DNA from: Zopfochytrium polystomum
Taxonomy: Eukaryota; Chytridiomycota; Chytridiomycetes; Chytridiales; Chytridiaceae
Direction of reading: 5' to 3'
DNA: 64,000 nucleotides
NCBI GenBank assembly: GCA_025765615.1
Contig: JAIVFJ010000087.1
Coordinates: 186,001 to 250,000, forward strand
Shown: positions 47,721 to 58,693 of the stretch, piece by piece
How positions within the stretch are numbered: the stretch's first letter is position 1
Layout: the number at the start of each line of letters is the position of its first letter
Position numbers and translations under genes: made by a program
Notes under the pieces: generated by a model
The model's input: only the letters and a program-made list of their open reading frames with translations
Told to the model about the DNA's origin: nothing
The model's database searches: none

Positions 47721-49022
47721 ATGTCTTCGAAGTGGTGGTTCGGTCAGTCAGGCTGTGTCTGGCTTCCACCCGACCCGACGAACGGAGTGTCAGTTGGCGT
47801 GGATGACGACAATGATTTTGGAGGTGGCTGGTTCGCTGAAGGCGCATCCAACTTTGCGCTCGCGGCACCGTACGCCACAAAACACGAATCAGAGGACGAT
47901 GTCACGGCGTATTCAGAGGAAGAGGCGGATGGTCCTGACCATATTGTCATATCCCAGTCGATCGCGAATTCAAGCAGGAAACGGAAGCGACCCAAGAAGC
48001 AAACTAACAAAGAAGAGTCAGAAGACCCGCTTCTTGAGGCGATTGGTGTCGACGAAAACTCAATCTTGCTAGCCCACAAAGAGCTGTGCTTGGATTCTGG
48101 CCTGTTTCCTCTACAGTCGTACTGTCAGTATACTCCTCCAGCCCCTTTTGATCCAGTCAATTGGGTCGCACATATCGCCGAGAGTAGCGACGCGAGGCCA
48201 AAGGTCATTCGCGATCTCGTCGACAAAGTAAACGAAAACAACACAGACGATCCGCAGCACGTAGACATCGATGAAGTAGTAACGGTAATAATCCCACGAC
48301 GAAGCGCGTTCCTGCTCTCGGACATGTCCATGGCGGGGCCTTTGAAAGAGTTTGGCGCGTTCGACCTCATCGTCATGGACCCGCCATGGCCGAATACGAG
48401 TGTGTCCCGGTACGTCGCCCCGCTCCATTTTTTGGTCGGTCTCGCATGTTGACTCGATCCCGCACACTCGACGTTTAGAAAGAAAAACTACAAGCCGACT
48501 ACGGACATTTACTCCCTCTTTACACTACCAGTTCCCTCTCTTTTGAGTCAAACTGCGGTGGTTGCCGTATGGATCACAAACCGTCCACGTGTCGCTCGGT
48601 TCGTCCGCAACAAGCTGTTCCCAGCGTGGGGACTGGAGCCCGTAGCCACATGGGTGTGGCTCAAAGTAACACGAAATGGCGAACCGGTTCTTCCTATATC
48701 TGGGTCCCGGCACCGTCGAAGCTACGAGCCGATTTTGATAGGACAGCGGGTTGGGAGGGACAAGAGGGTACCAGCGGCGTTGCAATTGGAGCGAGAAAAG
48801 ATGGTCGTGATCGCCAGCGTTCCATCTCGTGAACACTCCCGGAAACCACCCATAGGCAATGTGCTTCGGTCTTTCTCCGTTGGTAGCAAAAAGTTGGAGC
48901 TCTTTGCGCGCTGCGTTCGCCCTGGTTGGGTGTGCTGGGGGAACGAGGTTTTGAAGTTCAACGACACCAGGTACCTTGAGTCAGCGAACACGGGCTTTCA
49001 CACAGCAGACTCCGCGACTTAA
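47721..49022 (+). CDS. METTL4: MT-A70 family adenine-N6 methyltransferase, METTL4 type
   Basis: Exons are 47721-48409 and 48479-49022, with a 69-bp phase-2 intron cutting just after the catalytic motif; 410 residues. The catalytic motif is DLIVMDPPWPNTSVSR, with DPPW intact. Next come YKPTTDIYSLFTLPV, VAVWITNRPRVARFV, LEPVATWVWLKVTRNGEPV and the substrate/AdoMet-site region ILIGQRV. Near the end are PPIGNVLRSF, LELFARCVRPGWVCWGNEVL and KFNDTRYL. This order fits METTL4 better than the METTL3/METTL14 groups. METTL4-type enzymes methylate adenine N6 in DNA or snRNA; the substrate here is unknown. Early-diverging fungi are noted for abundant 6mA in DNA. The N-terminal 230 residues carry acidic and basic (SRKRKRPKKQ) disordered parts. 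Confidence 0.9.
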
Positions 49023-49120
49023 ATCTCATGGCAACAACATCGAAACATGAGCATTTATTGCTGTGTTGCTTAAATTTCGATGTCCATAGCGATCAGATGT
49101 TCTTCATGTCGGAACGACAG

Positions 49121-49680
49121 TTAGGGTATGTCATGGGCGAAGCCACCAGATTGGAATGCAATGCGGAAGAAGTTGTCCCGTGCAGCGACTATTGATTGGA
49201 TAATTGCATTGTGAGATGCCATACAATTGCATGGGCGCAAAGAAATGTGTGTACCATGAAGTGGATGTGGAGCATAATGCGCCAAGACCTGTCGAATCAC
49301 CCATGGTGAACAAGTGTTCGTTCGAATCTCGTCAACAATGTGAACTCACGTCTCGGTTTTTCATCACGACAACCAACTCTGCACGACAAGGCCATGGTTT
49401 AATGAAGATGAGCGTTCAGCTTTATGAGCCTTACGATGGGTAAATCCTTGCGACCGGTCGGTGGTGAATGACTCGCCGAGGTTCGACTAGATGAAAACAG
49501 ACACAGCAGCGTCAGTGGGATGCCATTGGCGTGTGCACCGCGGCCGCTCACCGAGATTACGCCTTCGATCTCCTCGAGGGTCTTCGCGGCCTTGATGCAG
49601 CTTTGAGTGAGCTCCGGGGTGATGGTTGGGCGCGCTTTCCACATGACGGTGTGGACGACCTGTCGGGCGTTGGAGGACAT
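49121..49680 (-). CDS. Small uncharacterised protein, three exons
   Basis: Exons are 49680-49561, 49376-49350 (nine codons) and 49288-49121, all phase 0, giving 104 residues. It begins MSSNARQVVHTVMWKARPTI, continues with a helical stretch IKAAKTLEEIEG, and ends in SIVAARDNFFRIAFQSGG followed by FAHDIP. The tiny middle exon uses an unusual TGCAGAG acceptor (AG repeated), which weakens the model. No family recognised. Confidence 0.4.
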
Positions 49681-49835
49681 TGTCGGCGGGTGGGTGCCGA
49701 GACAAGTGCGGGATTGCAACGCGGTGGCAAAATCGAAGGGACTGACTGACATGTCCGAATTCTGGCGTGCACACGGCGGCGTCGGTTCTGTGCCTCCCGT
49801 GTCCGGCTTGTCGTTGCTGCCTAGAGGTGGCGCCG

Positions 49836-52784
49836 ATGACGACCAGCGAGACGCAAGCGCCACCATCGCGAGAGGCAGAGAAGGGACGCGCGGTGGCGGC
49901 GGCGGCATTCGAGGAGGCGGCGCGGGAGCTGAGGGAAGCGCCGCCACTGACTACAGCTGCTCGGTCGCCCTCACGTCAGCGTCCCGTGAGTGAATCTTGA
50001 GTGAATCTTGCTACTGTGTTTTCCATTCATCATCATCCTCCGAGCAGAGCGCGAGTTCATCGACTACCTTCTCGATGGGAGCGGCGTCGAAAAGGTGGTT
50101 GATGTCGCGAAACTTCGAAGAGAACTGGAGGAGGGACACCTCAGCGGGGAGTCTCGGTCCCCCAGCCCTGGTCCAGCGACTTCCCCAAAGTTTACCGCAA
50201 CCTCAACACCGAACCTCGACCACCTGAAACACACACACTCGAAAACTGGAATGAGCTCGTTACTCGACATGGATGTGGATTTGGATGTTGTCGATGATAT
50301 TCGCCAGGAAGTAAGGATGGACACTTTACACAGCCTTCGTATTTACTTCTCTGATTAAGTTGGGTGGTAAAGGAGGAGTGCAAATAAGATGAGCTCGAAG
50401 AAATAACCCCATCACTAGTCCCATCTCGGCGCCAGCTTTCAGATTCAAATTACTTAAGGCAATCCTCGATGCCACGTCCGCATCCGTCGTGGGGGCCGGA
50501 AAAGGTGAAACAAATACAAGAAGCAGGAGTTCTCATACTGACGGAGTAGGTTGCAAGGATCAAGAAGCAGAGAGGGTTGTCGAGGAGACGATGAGACCGC
50601 TCGAGAGTTCCACGAGAATTCCAACCCTGCCGAAGCCAGCAAACTTGAACCTTGGATCCTCGTTCAAAGACTCTCGCGTGACCAATTGGTTGAAGTCATC
50701 AACATCGACACAAAATCTGGTATAGTAAATGCGAAATTCCTCACCTTCACCTAAAGCCCAATTAGATAGGACCGTTGGATGAGATATCAGAGAGACTGGT
50801 CACTCACGGTTATGCTCCTCTTCACCATACTTTGTTAACAAATCCGGCGAATAACTCCCAGCCTGGTCTCACTGAGCGACAGTCACGGTCATTGCGACAA
50901 GCGTTCTTGCAGATTTTTGATGACCACGACAAAAAATCGCGAATTATTCGTGATCTTTCTCTTAAACTGGAGGAGGAACGAGAGGAGACAGAGAAGCTGC
51001 GACGGCAGTTTTCCATGTTGGAGAATAACATGAAGAGTGACTCCGAAGCAGATTTGAGGATAATTCAAGAGCAACAAGTTTGTTGAGTGTCGTGACATCT
51101 GCATCCGCTCATGCTTCGAAGGAACTTATTTCGTCACTGAAGGCGGAAATTGCTTCCTTCGACTCGTCTCAGCGAACGCTTCAGCGCGAACTGGAAGAAT
51201 GCAAAGAAGAGACCACAGCCTTGCGGCGGAAACTTCAACAAAGCGAGGTGAAAAATCAATCGGTTCAAGCGGAGATTGATGATTTGAAGGAGAAAGTACT
51301 GTTTGTTTGTTTTCAGTTTGAATAATTGCCTCACTACCGTTTTAGATTGAAAAACGGCAGATTTTAAGTGAGCAGAGCTTTGCTGACATAACCAATCGCC
51401 ATATGAAGGACCCAACAAAGAGTGGAGTCGATCGATTGACCCTCCAAGTGATAGATGCTTATGAAAAGCGACTGGAATCTCTTCGCTCTGAGTTGAAGGC
51501 AGAGAGGTTAGTGGTCGGAACAAATTGCCTGCTGACTGAACCATCCCAGGCTGCGAGGTTCAACCAGAAATGGGGAGACTGACCTGAACGATGAAGTTTT
51601 ACTAAAAGAGTTGATTGTATGTGGCAATTCGATCGTGGATTATGGCTCATTGTTGAACAGGAAACGCGTAGGAACTTCGAAAATGCGGTGGAAGATGCAG
51701 CTGAAGCTCGAAAGGAACTTGAGCTCGCACGACTGAAGCTTTTAGAGACGAAGAAACCGGATTGGATTGCCAAAACGAAGCAAGCAGTCGGTAATGCACC
51801 GGTTGGATTTGTTCACTGTCTCAACATCCTGCAGGGGAAGGCCTCTCCACCCGTGAACTCATAAGACGAGATAAGCAAGCATGGAGAATGAAGCTCTTTT
51901 ACATTGACGGCATGGACATTGACGAGTGCCGCCAGCTCCTCAAAGTAATGTCACAGTCTGTTGTCGCCATATTCCTTACTGTAGAAAAGGAGGTGTGCTG
52001 CAAACTCGCAATTCCTGACGTTTCTCAACTTATTCCTGGGTTGTCGGCCATCGATGCTACACTTCGCCTACTTCCTCAAGTGCAATCTTTCGTTCTCGCA
52101 ATAAATAGCCTCGTTCACACGCATTACCTCCGCTTTGTGACTGATGAAGTCACTCCCGCGGATGAAGCCATGAAGAAACTCGACGAACTTGTGGATATTG
52201 TCGCTATGTGGGGACGGTCAGTCGAGGGAATCGACCGCTTGAGACGATTCAAACAGGAAATGTTGCGTGCTGTATCGGTGCAGGATGGTCCCGACGCAAT
52301 GGATCACTGCCTTGATGCGATTTTCAAGTTAAGAGAGTCATACAAAGAGCTAGTCAACGATGCGGCAAGAAAGGTGTGCACTCATCACGGCACCGTCGCG
52401 CTGACAGTTGTTAAGGAGCAAAACACAGAAGGACAGGCCGGACGAATAGTGAGGCACTTCATGGACTTGTTCGACATCCCAACCATGAATGATGTTCTTC
52501 CTATGATGAACGAGATTTATGTTAAGTGGGCGGAGAGGAACGCAGGTAAAATGCAAGGCTCTGTGGAGTTGACATTACGCTGAACGACGGAATTTTTTTC
52601 CGAAGGAATCGCTAGACTTCGCTCGTCGCTACTTCGCAACAACTCGCGGGCCTTGGGGGGAGCACGCCTGGACAGCGACTCACCTGGCCGCGTAATGCTC
52701 AAAGCGGCCGAAATAATTGAAACCCTCGCAGGCGAAGAAACTACTCGAGGCAGCACGCCTTACCTGCAATCTCTCAACAAATAA
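49836..52784 (+). CDS. CEP70: Centrosomal/centriolar protein Cep70 homologue
   Basis: Eleven exons are phase-consistent: 49836-49985, 50050-50310, 50459-50504, 50558-50719, 50770-51077, 51122-51295, 51346-51506, 51550-51616, 51661-51790, 51835-52545 and 52606-52784, total 782 residues. Order and character match Cep70: LDEISERLVTHGYAPL, SRSLRQAFLQIFDDHDKKS, long coiled coils, SFADITNRHMK...DRLTLQVIDAYEKRLESL, VDIVAMWGRSVEGIDRLRRF, and the C-terminal IVRHFMDLFDIPTMNDVLPM followed by MNEIYVKW. Family knowledge: Cep70 binds gamma-tubulin and microtubules at centrosomes and is needed for cilia in animals. The protein is longer at the N-terminus (Ala/Ser/Pro-rich) than animal members. It is followed 71 bp later by the STPGR gene on the same strand. 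Confidence 0.82.
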
Positions 52785-52855
52785 ATTTTCGTAAGGCGCG
52801 TTTCTCACGTCAAAGGGAGAAAAAAAAAATTGCTCGCCGTTCCAGAAAGCTTAGA

Positions 52856-54389
52856 ATGGGGGAAAAAGTCCCGTTGCCGAAGCTGCCACAGAACCAGAAC
52901 GGTGTCGTTACGAACGATGCTCCCCAAGAGATACCGATCGCTGCACGATCTAAGGGTGAGCTCAGGGTGTATGCCTAAGTCACGCTGAACCAAGGTTTCT
53001 AGGTCCAGGCCCAGCCGCGTACACGCTGCCTTCGTGAGTATCGACCCTAAATGAGCTCTTTACGCGACGAATCACGTAGATCGATTACTAGCTTACTATC
53101 TCCATCAGAACCGTGGGCTTAAACGCGAAAACTGGGAAGAGAGCACCAGCGTATTCGTTCGGAATCAAACTAAATTATGACAAAAGTAAGCCCGTCTTAG
53201 TCTTTATTATTGACTTTCAACAAGTCGCCAACTTGACTTCAATGAAACACAGAGCAGTCCCGTGAAACACCCGGACCAAACGCTTTTTTCCCGCAGACTA
53301 CCAGAACCGGCGCGTCCAAAGGTCCCGCGTTTTCGCTGCAGGGCGGCTACAAAAAGGACTCGCCCGACGGTAAGGATCTTCGAGTACACGCGCTCGCTAC
53401 TGCAACTTAATGCACCGCGCGATTTAGTGGACGGAGAGAACGGAAGCCATTCAAACAACGTTGACACACCAGGTGATGGAATCTGCAATATTGGAAGAGG
53501 CGTTTGACCCTCCCCTCCATTCAGGCCCCGGAAAATACAACCCGACTTACATTCCATCGAAAGAACCAAAAGCACCCGCTTACAGTATGGGAGGCCGACG
53601 GAATAACGATAAGCGTAGGAAAAACTCTTTGTTTTTTGGGTACTCGGTACTTCCACTTACTTTTTCCATAGTCAACATCAATCCAGGGCCAGCAGAATGT
53701 GAGAGAATAAGCAGCGCACACTGCCATTCTAACAACAACGACAGACACAATCAGCTCCACCATTGGTCTTCACCCAGCGATCACGATGCCTGCCGCAGCA
53801 GCTTACACAATTAAACCGCCACGGCCGATGAAGCGTGAGTCTCGAAAGTTTTATCAGAAGAAAGCCGCAACCACAAACTCAAACTCGAATCCTTCAGTGG
53901 AATCCTTTTCACCCGGACCAGCTGCTTACTCTGCCCTGGATCCATCTAAAATCAAAAAGTCTGCCCCTGCGTACTCTCTCGGAGGAAGGTGGCATCACGA
54001 GTCTGAGAGTCCGTTTTCGGGACTCAAAGGTATGCCAATCCAGTACCTGCGACCTCACCTTTCCTTGAACTGGCAAATCAAATTCCACCCACACGCACCA
54101 TCTCCATTTCCCCTCGTCGTCGATCACTCTCTCTTTCTCCTTCTCCATTTTTCTTTTATTTTTCTTCTGCCTTTCCGGCGGAAATCAAAACTCGCGCACT
54201 CATCAAGACGCTTACGAGATCCACAACGCCAACGGACATCTTGTGCAAGGCCCTACACCTGGGCCTGGGCACTATTCGCCAAGCATCTACTACAGCAAGG
54301 AAGCAACGCCGTCGTTTTCGTTCCGTTGCAAGCACAGCGAGTACGAGTTGTTTGTGCCGGACACTTGCGAGGGGGAGTTCATTTTTTGA
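52856..54389 (+). CDS. Sperm-tail PG-rich repeat (STPGR/ODF3-like) axonemal protein
   Basis: About seven or eight short exons, starting at ATG 52856 (MGEKVPLPKLPQNQNGVV) and ending at TGA 54387-54389. Exons fall at roughly 52856-52955, 53004-53035, 53117-53189, 53256-53370, 53521-53620, a short one near 53.69 kb, 53797-54030 and 54207-54389. Each carries one PG repeat: GPGPAAYTLP, TPGPNAFFPQ, GPGKYNPTYIPS, SPGPAAYSALDPS and TPGPGHYSPSIYY. Each is followed by a K(A)PAYS(F/L/M)G half (RAPAYSFGIK, APAYSMGGR, APAYSLGGR, TPSFSFR). STPGR proteins (ODF3/CIMAP group) line axonemal microtubules. This strongly implies a flagellate life stage. The exon near 53.69 kb is the least certain. Confidence 0.82.
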
Positions 54390-54637
54390 GGTTCAAAATA
54401 GATATTTTGTTTGCCATATGCTTCTTTCAGTTTGGCTGCTCCAATTGGCTTCAACCCACTTTCTTCACACTCGGTACAGTTTGCTGACCCTGGTAACCGG
54501 ACTTTACCCTGTACCAGGAGGATCTAGGATGAGGTTTGAACAAAAAATATATAGTGCCTTCTCGCTGACTGAGGCATGGCACAATTCGCGAACAACTTCC
54601 ACTGGGTGCCCAGTTTTTCAACTTTCGTATTTTGGCT

Positions 54638-55476
54638 TTATGAACACGCTGACTTTCCTGACTTTCCTCTTCGTAGAGACTCGTGCTGAGAGGCCTCGGA
54701 GTTCACTTTTTTTCGTGAATGAGCCCACCCGAATATCCACAGAATCCAAACAGCCAAGTTCACAACCGCCGCACCCACCACGCATCGGACAGCCACATCC
54801 ACGCGCTTCACCAGCACCGCAGCAATTGCGTCGACGCAACCGCCACAGGAAACATTTATCGTCGAGATGCCAGCGCCGAAAGTGCGAATGGAAACGGTAT
54901 TATTCTGAGGGGACGCGCCGCAGCAGCCGAGATCAACCATAAGGACCGCAGTGGAGTTCGCGCCGTTCCTCAAATTCTGTGAGGCGGCGAGGGTTTCTGC
55001 CCAAACCTGGGCTGCCTCCGTGATGGCATCGGAGCGTGCCGACGGCGCAAAAAGGTGGATGACGAGCAATGTGGATCCGATGACGGAAAGAGCTGGGAGT
55101 GCCAGAAGTAGCCCATACGCATTTTGAGAGAACACTGTTGCTCGTTTCTCTGGGGTGCATGGTGCGGTTGGAGGCGAAGACTCGAGCATGCTTTCAGGCT
55201 TTGGTGTAAAGAGGCGGACACCAAAATGACCAAGAAAAATGGCTGCGACCAGGTACCCGCCAGCGAGGAGACCAAGGCCTGGTGGAAATTGAGGATGAAT
55301 CGAATAGTATTTGAAATATTGAGTCTGTGGATACCGTTAACAAGCTCGGTGCCGATGAACCTGGTGTACCACACTCGGCCAGTTGACCTCAAGTTCATCG
55401 AAATGACAGCAGATGTGATGGAGGTTGCTGCAAGGACACCTGCAGCAATGAGAGTTTGGACTCGGTAATCGCTCAT
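54638..55476 (-). CDS. Tetraspanin-like four-transmembrane protein
   Basis: Exons are 55476-55335 and 55278-54638 with a 56-bp phase-1 intron (GTATCC...CACCAG), 260 residues. There are four hydrophobic segments: VQTLIAAGVLAATSITSAVI; LGLLAGGYLVAAIFLGHFGV; AYGLLLALPALSVIGSTLLV; CVVGAAVVNLAVWILWIFGW. Between TM3 and TM4 is an extracellular loop with a CCG motif (LGCCGASPQNNT) and a further CGGC, the tetraspanin EC2 signature, and several NxT/S sites. The cytoplasmic tail is Lys/Arg/Ser-rich. The short EC1 loop is atypical, since the TM1-TM2 linker carries RVWYTRFIGTELVNG. Tetraspanins organise membrane microdomains. Confidence 0.7.
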
Positions 55477-56088
55477 TGAAATCGAATATTTGTCGACTCT
55501 GTCGTTGTGTGATGATCTTAAAGGAAATGCTTGATCTGAGTCCTGAAAAGCCAAATTTCGGAAAGCATGTTTAAAGTTTTGCAGTGGTGTTGCACTATTG
55601 CGTAGGGTTTCTATTCCACAAATGATAGTGAAATCATGAGCTTACACCTGTTTGAGCTCCCTCTGAGCTAGCTTGCAGTACCGCCTGCGAAGGTTATGCA
55701 ATCGTAGACTGGACGAATGATTGGATGGTCTAAAATCAATTGTCAGACAAAATTGTCGGAAGACGGCCTCATTCAGAAGCGTCATGAACTCAAAGACGGC
55801 ATGCAAGCCCTTTCTTCTTCTTCGCCTTTCCAACCCACCTCCTCTCCTACACCGTCTCTCAATTAATTAATCTTTTATGTCGATTGCGACTCATTCGGTG
55901 ATTGATGGAATGGTGAATCAGGGAGGGTCGTGCTGCCCCTGCATCTGGTTGCCAGAAAAATCCGTTAACGCTGCGTGACCTTAGATCCCCCAGCTGCACC
56001 CAGAGAGCACTCTCCCACTCTGGTATTCAGGTCTAACTGTTTCAATTATTTCCAGGCAGTATTCCAAGGATCTTCCGAGAGCTCCTCC
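55477..56088. other. Intergenic region, possible small exon on the minus strand
   Basis: This lies between two divergent genes. A minus-strand open stretch at 55642-55833 (ending LHNLRRRYCKLAQRELKQV) abuts a GTGTAAGC donor-like site and could be a 5' exon or non-coding. I would not call it a gene. Confidence 0.3.
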
Positions 56089-56726
56089 ATGTTTGTACGC
56101 CACGAGACGGGACAAGTGGTGAGTGCTAACGCTGCTGCTCTCTATAATTGAAAGCTGATCTCCTACGCTCTTAAAACACACCAGATGAGCGACTTCCTGG
56201 AAGAACGCTCTCAGTACGTCAAAAATAAGTCGCGATCCAACCAGGGCGGCGACTGGCTTGACCGCAGCAGCCAGAACAGCACGGACTTGACTGCTTCTTC
56301 GGGCGTTGGTGCAGCTAGTGGAACCCAGCGAAGTCGACACGTTGGAGGAGGCGCCGGAGCCAGCTCCGCGTTAGAGTCTGCTCAGCCGATGGCCGTTTTT
56401 TCGGCGGAAGGCCTTGGGACGGACGGCGCGGCGAATTGGCTTGCTCATCGAAGAAGGAAGATGGTAGATCGAGACGGCGGAAAGCATTTCAACATTTTGA
56501 CAGGCAAGTATCCCCCTGCGTCGACAGTTTTAGACCGTGGCCGAAATTTCTTAAATACTTTTCGCCTTGCTCTTTGAATGCAGGTCTGGAGTCCACAATG
56601 GCTCCTTCGGGAAGATATGATCCTGCCAAAACGGCGAAGCGCGTTTCGGTCGAGAAGATCATGCAAGCACAGCAAGACGGTCTTGGGCGACATTACAACA
56701 TAATCTCAAATGTCAACAGGGACTAA
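56089..56726 (+). CDS. Small conserved-looking protein with FNILTG and HYNIIS motifs
   Basis: Exons are 56089-56118, 56185-56503 and 56584-56726, all in phase, 163 residues. It begins MFVRHETGQVMSDFLEERSQ. A Gly/Ser-rich centre follows, then WLAHRRRKMVDRDGGKHFNI followed by LTG. The C-terminus reads RVSVEKIMQAQQDGLGRHYN, then IISNVNRD. The paired HFNI/HYNI motifs look like short tubulin- or dynein-associated peptides of small ciliary proteins, but this is only an impression. The second intron has a GC donor (GCAAGT...TGCAG), i.e. a GC-AG intron. Confidence 0.6.
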
Positions 56727-57002
56727 TACATTTGAAATACTTAGACACATAATGTTTACTATGTCGAGATATGTGGACTGGTTGAACTGGCGGCCAACAC
56801 TTGGCGCCGTTGCAACTTCGAAGCATAACGTTACAATGCGGCAAGAAGACATGGAAAAGAGATGAAGGAAGGAGTCAGTTGAAATTGTACTGGAACACGA
56901 ACGCCATTCCAGATTCCAGAAATAGAAGTCGAAACAAGCCTTTCCACCGACGTTGGTAGTATACAGGGAGGGAAAATGCATTGTCAATGCCATAAAAAGG
57001 CG
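56727..57002. other. Convergent intergenic region
   Basis: 3' regions of the small HYNI protein gene (plus) and the expansin-like gene (minus). No gene seen. Confidence 0.4.
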
Positions 57003-58120
57003 TTATGCGCTGGTTGTGGAAGCTGTGGCACTGGGCGCGGCCGAAATGTCCGTTCTATACTTGATTGAACAATAAGTTCGAGCAGATAGTGGATAATAGG
57101 TCGAGTACGATGTCGGCCAAACGACGGGGGCATCCAAGGCGACTGTCGATCTAGGTAGGGCTGCCGTTGTGGTTGTGCCAATTTCGGATGGCAGGCCCGC
57201 TGATGAGCTGCTCGTTGTGGTGCTCCCGATTCTAGTTGCGGTACTGTTTCTTGATTCACTGGTTGAGCTCGTCGCACTGTTGGACGAAGTTGAGGAAGGT
57301 GATGTTGAGGAAGACGAGGTGGTGAAACTCAGAAGGGCTTGAGGTTGGGAACTGGTGGTAGGGTCGACCGTTGAAGTGGAAGTCGGCACTGGAGCCACGC
57401 TGGTTGCCTGGCTCGTTGCCTGAGCCGTAGTTTGCTCCTTCGTCGATGTCGGTGTGGTGGTGCCCGCGCTTGATCCCGATCCAGATCCAGACGAGCCACA
57501 CGTCCCATAATCCCATGACATGATGAAAACACCGACCGCTTCATCGGCAAACTTATCAAATAATGCGGGAGACGCATCCTGTCATTATCGTAGTTAGGAT
57601 TGCAAGCTTCATTGCCGCACCTCACCAGGCCTCCGAAAGGGCAGCCAGGGCACTGATCAGTGATCTTCGCTTGGACGGAAATGCCGTTGTAGGTAATGCA
57701 AACATATTTGTAGCAGTCCGAGAGCGAGTACTGAGGGGAGTTCATTGCGACAATCAAACTGGTGGCGGCCTCGACGGTTCCGCACGATCCGTAGCCAACT
57801 GAGGGATCGTAGTAGGTCATCTGCACCAAATTGGGCGGCGTTTTGTCAGCGATGAGAGACGAGCAGAAAAAGGTGAAGGCTTCAAAACCGCTTGAACGAA
57901 CCCTCCCAGAGTACGCTGCGCGGCTGGGGATGGGCAAGGCCACTGCAACCGAGACCGCCACAGCGGCGACGGTGGCGGCGGCTCTGCGCAACCACGACCG
58001 CCGCGGCGGCCACACCGGCTTGGCTGCGTTATGCTGCTGCGCGGTGGTCTTTGTCCTCATGGTCGTCGTCGTCGTCAATCGGTCGCCGTCGTCGGTCGCG
58101 GGTGAAGCCGTGTCAATCAA
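57003..58120 (-). CDS. Expansin-like / RlpA-type double-psi beta-barrel secreted protein
   Basis: Exons are 58120-57626 and 57578-57003, joined by a 47-bp intron (GTGAGG...GACAG) that restores PFGGL-DASPALFDKFADEAVG. The core is the double-psi beta-barrel: MTYYDPSVGYGSCG, VAMNSPQYSLSDCYKYVCIT, VQAKITDQCPGCPFGGL, ASPALFDKFADEAVGVFIMS and W. It includes the DQCPGC active-site-like Asp. An N-terminal hydrophobic segment (ATVAAVAVSVAVALPIPSRA) acts as signal peptide or anchor. The start may be the internal MRTKTTAQQHN (about 58.06 kb) rather than 58120. The C-terminal 150 residues are a Ser/Thr-rich, probably O-glycosylated tail. Such proteins loosen or bind polysaccharide walls; there is no second expansin domain. 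Confidence 0.8.
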
Positions 58121-58693
58121 GGTTTTCTGCTGGCTGTCGTGTCTGCCCGCTCTGTCTCCTGTTCTACCTGTCTGTCTGTCTCTCTGTCTGTCAGTCTTGG
58201 CAACACTCGATCAATCTCTGTTTAAACTGTTCTCTGTCTTGTTGCTATTGTCTTCAGCCACCAACTCAGCGCCGTCATCATCATCGTCAACAAACCAGCC
58301 ACCGCCGCTTTTTCTTTCTCTGCTTCTTCTTCTTCTTCTTCTTCTTCTTCTCTTCTTCTTCCATTTTTCCATTTTTTCCAATTTTCTTATTGCTGCGTGT
58401 CTCTCTTTCTTTGAGGGTCCCGCCAATGCAGAGATGCCAAGCCCCCCCGGATGTTTTATTATTTTGTCGGCGGCGGCGTTGAGTTTGTTCGTGCGAAGAG
58501 CATCAAGCACAGAACAAACACAAATATCTTTAAATACACGAGCTGCAGACTCGCAGGTTTTTTAAGTCAACCAAAAAAAAAAAAAAGAATGAAATAGAAA
58601 AGTTGAAAAAAAAAGATACTGAGGAGTGTATTAGGCCAAAAAAAAATACTTGAAGAGTGTGGCAGGCCATGTAGATGAAAGAAATGACCGCTG
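58121..58693. other. Pyrimidine-rich upstream region with (TTC)n run
   Basis: 5' region of the expansin-like gene. It contains CTGTCTGTCT runs (about 58165-58195), a (TTC)n tract (about 58322-58360) and A-runs (about 58576 and 58605). No gene is supported; open frames through it are low-complexity artefacts. Confidence 0.5.

Noticed and set aside
57831..58565. Plus-strand open frame rich in Leu/Phe runs
   Set aside because: Created by the pyrimidine-rich and (TTC)n tracts and by the complement of the expansin-like exon.
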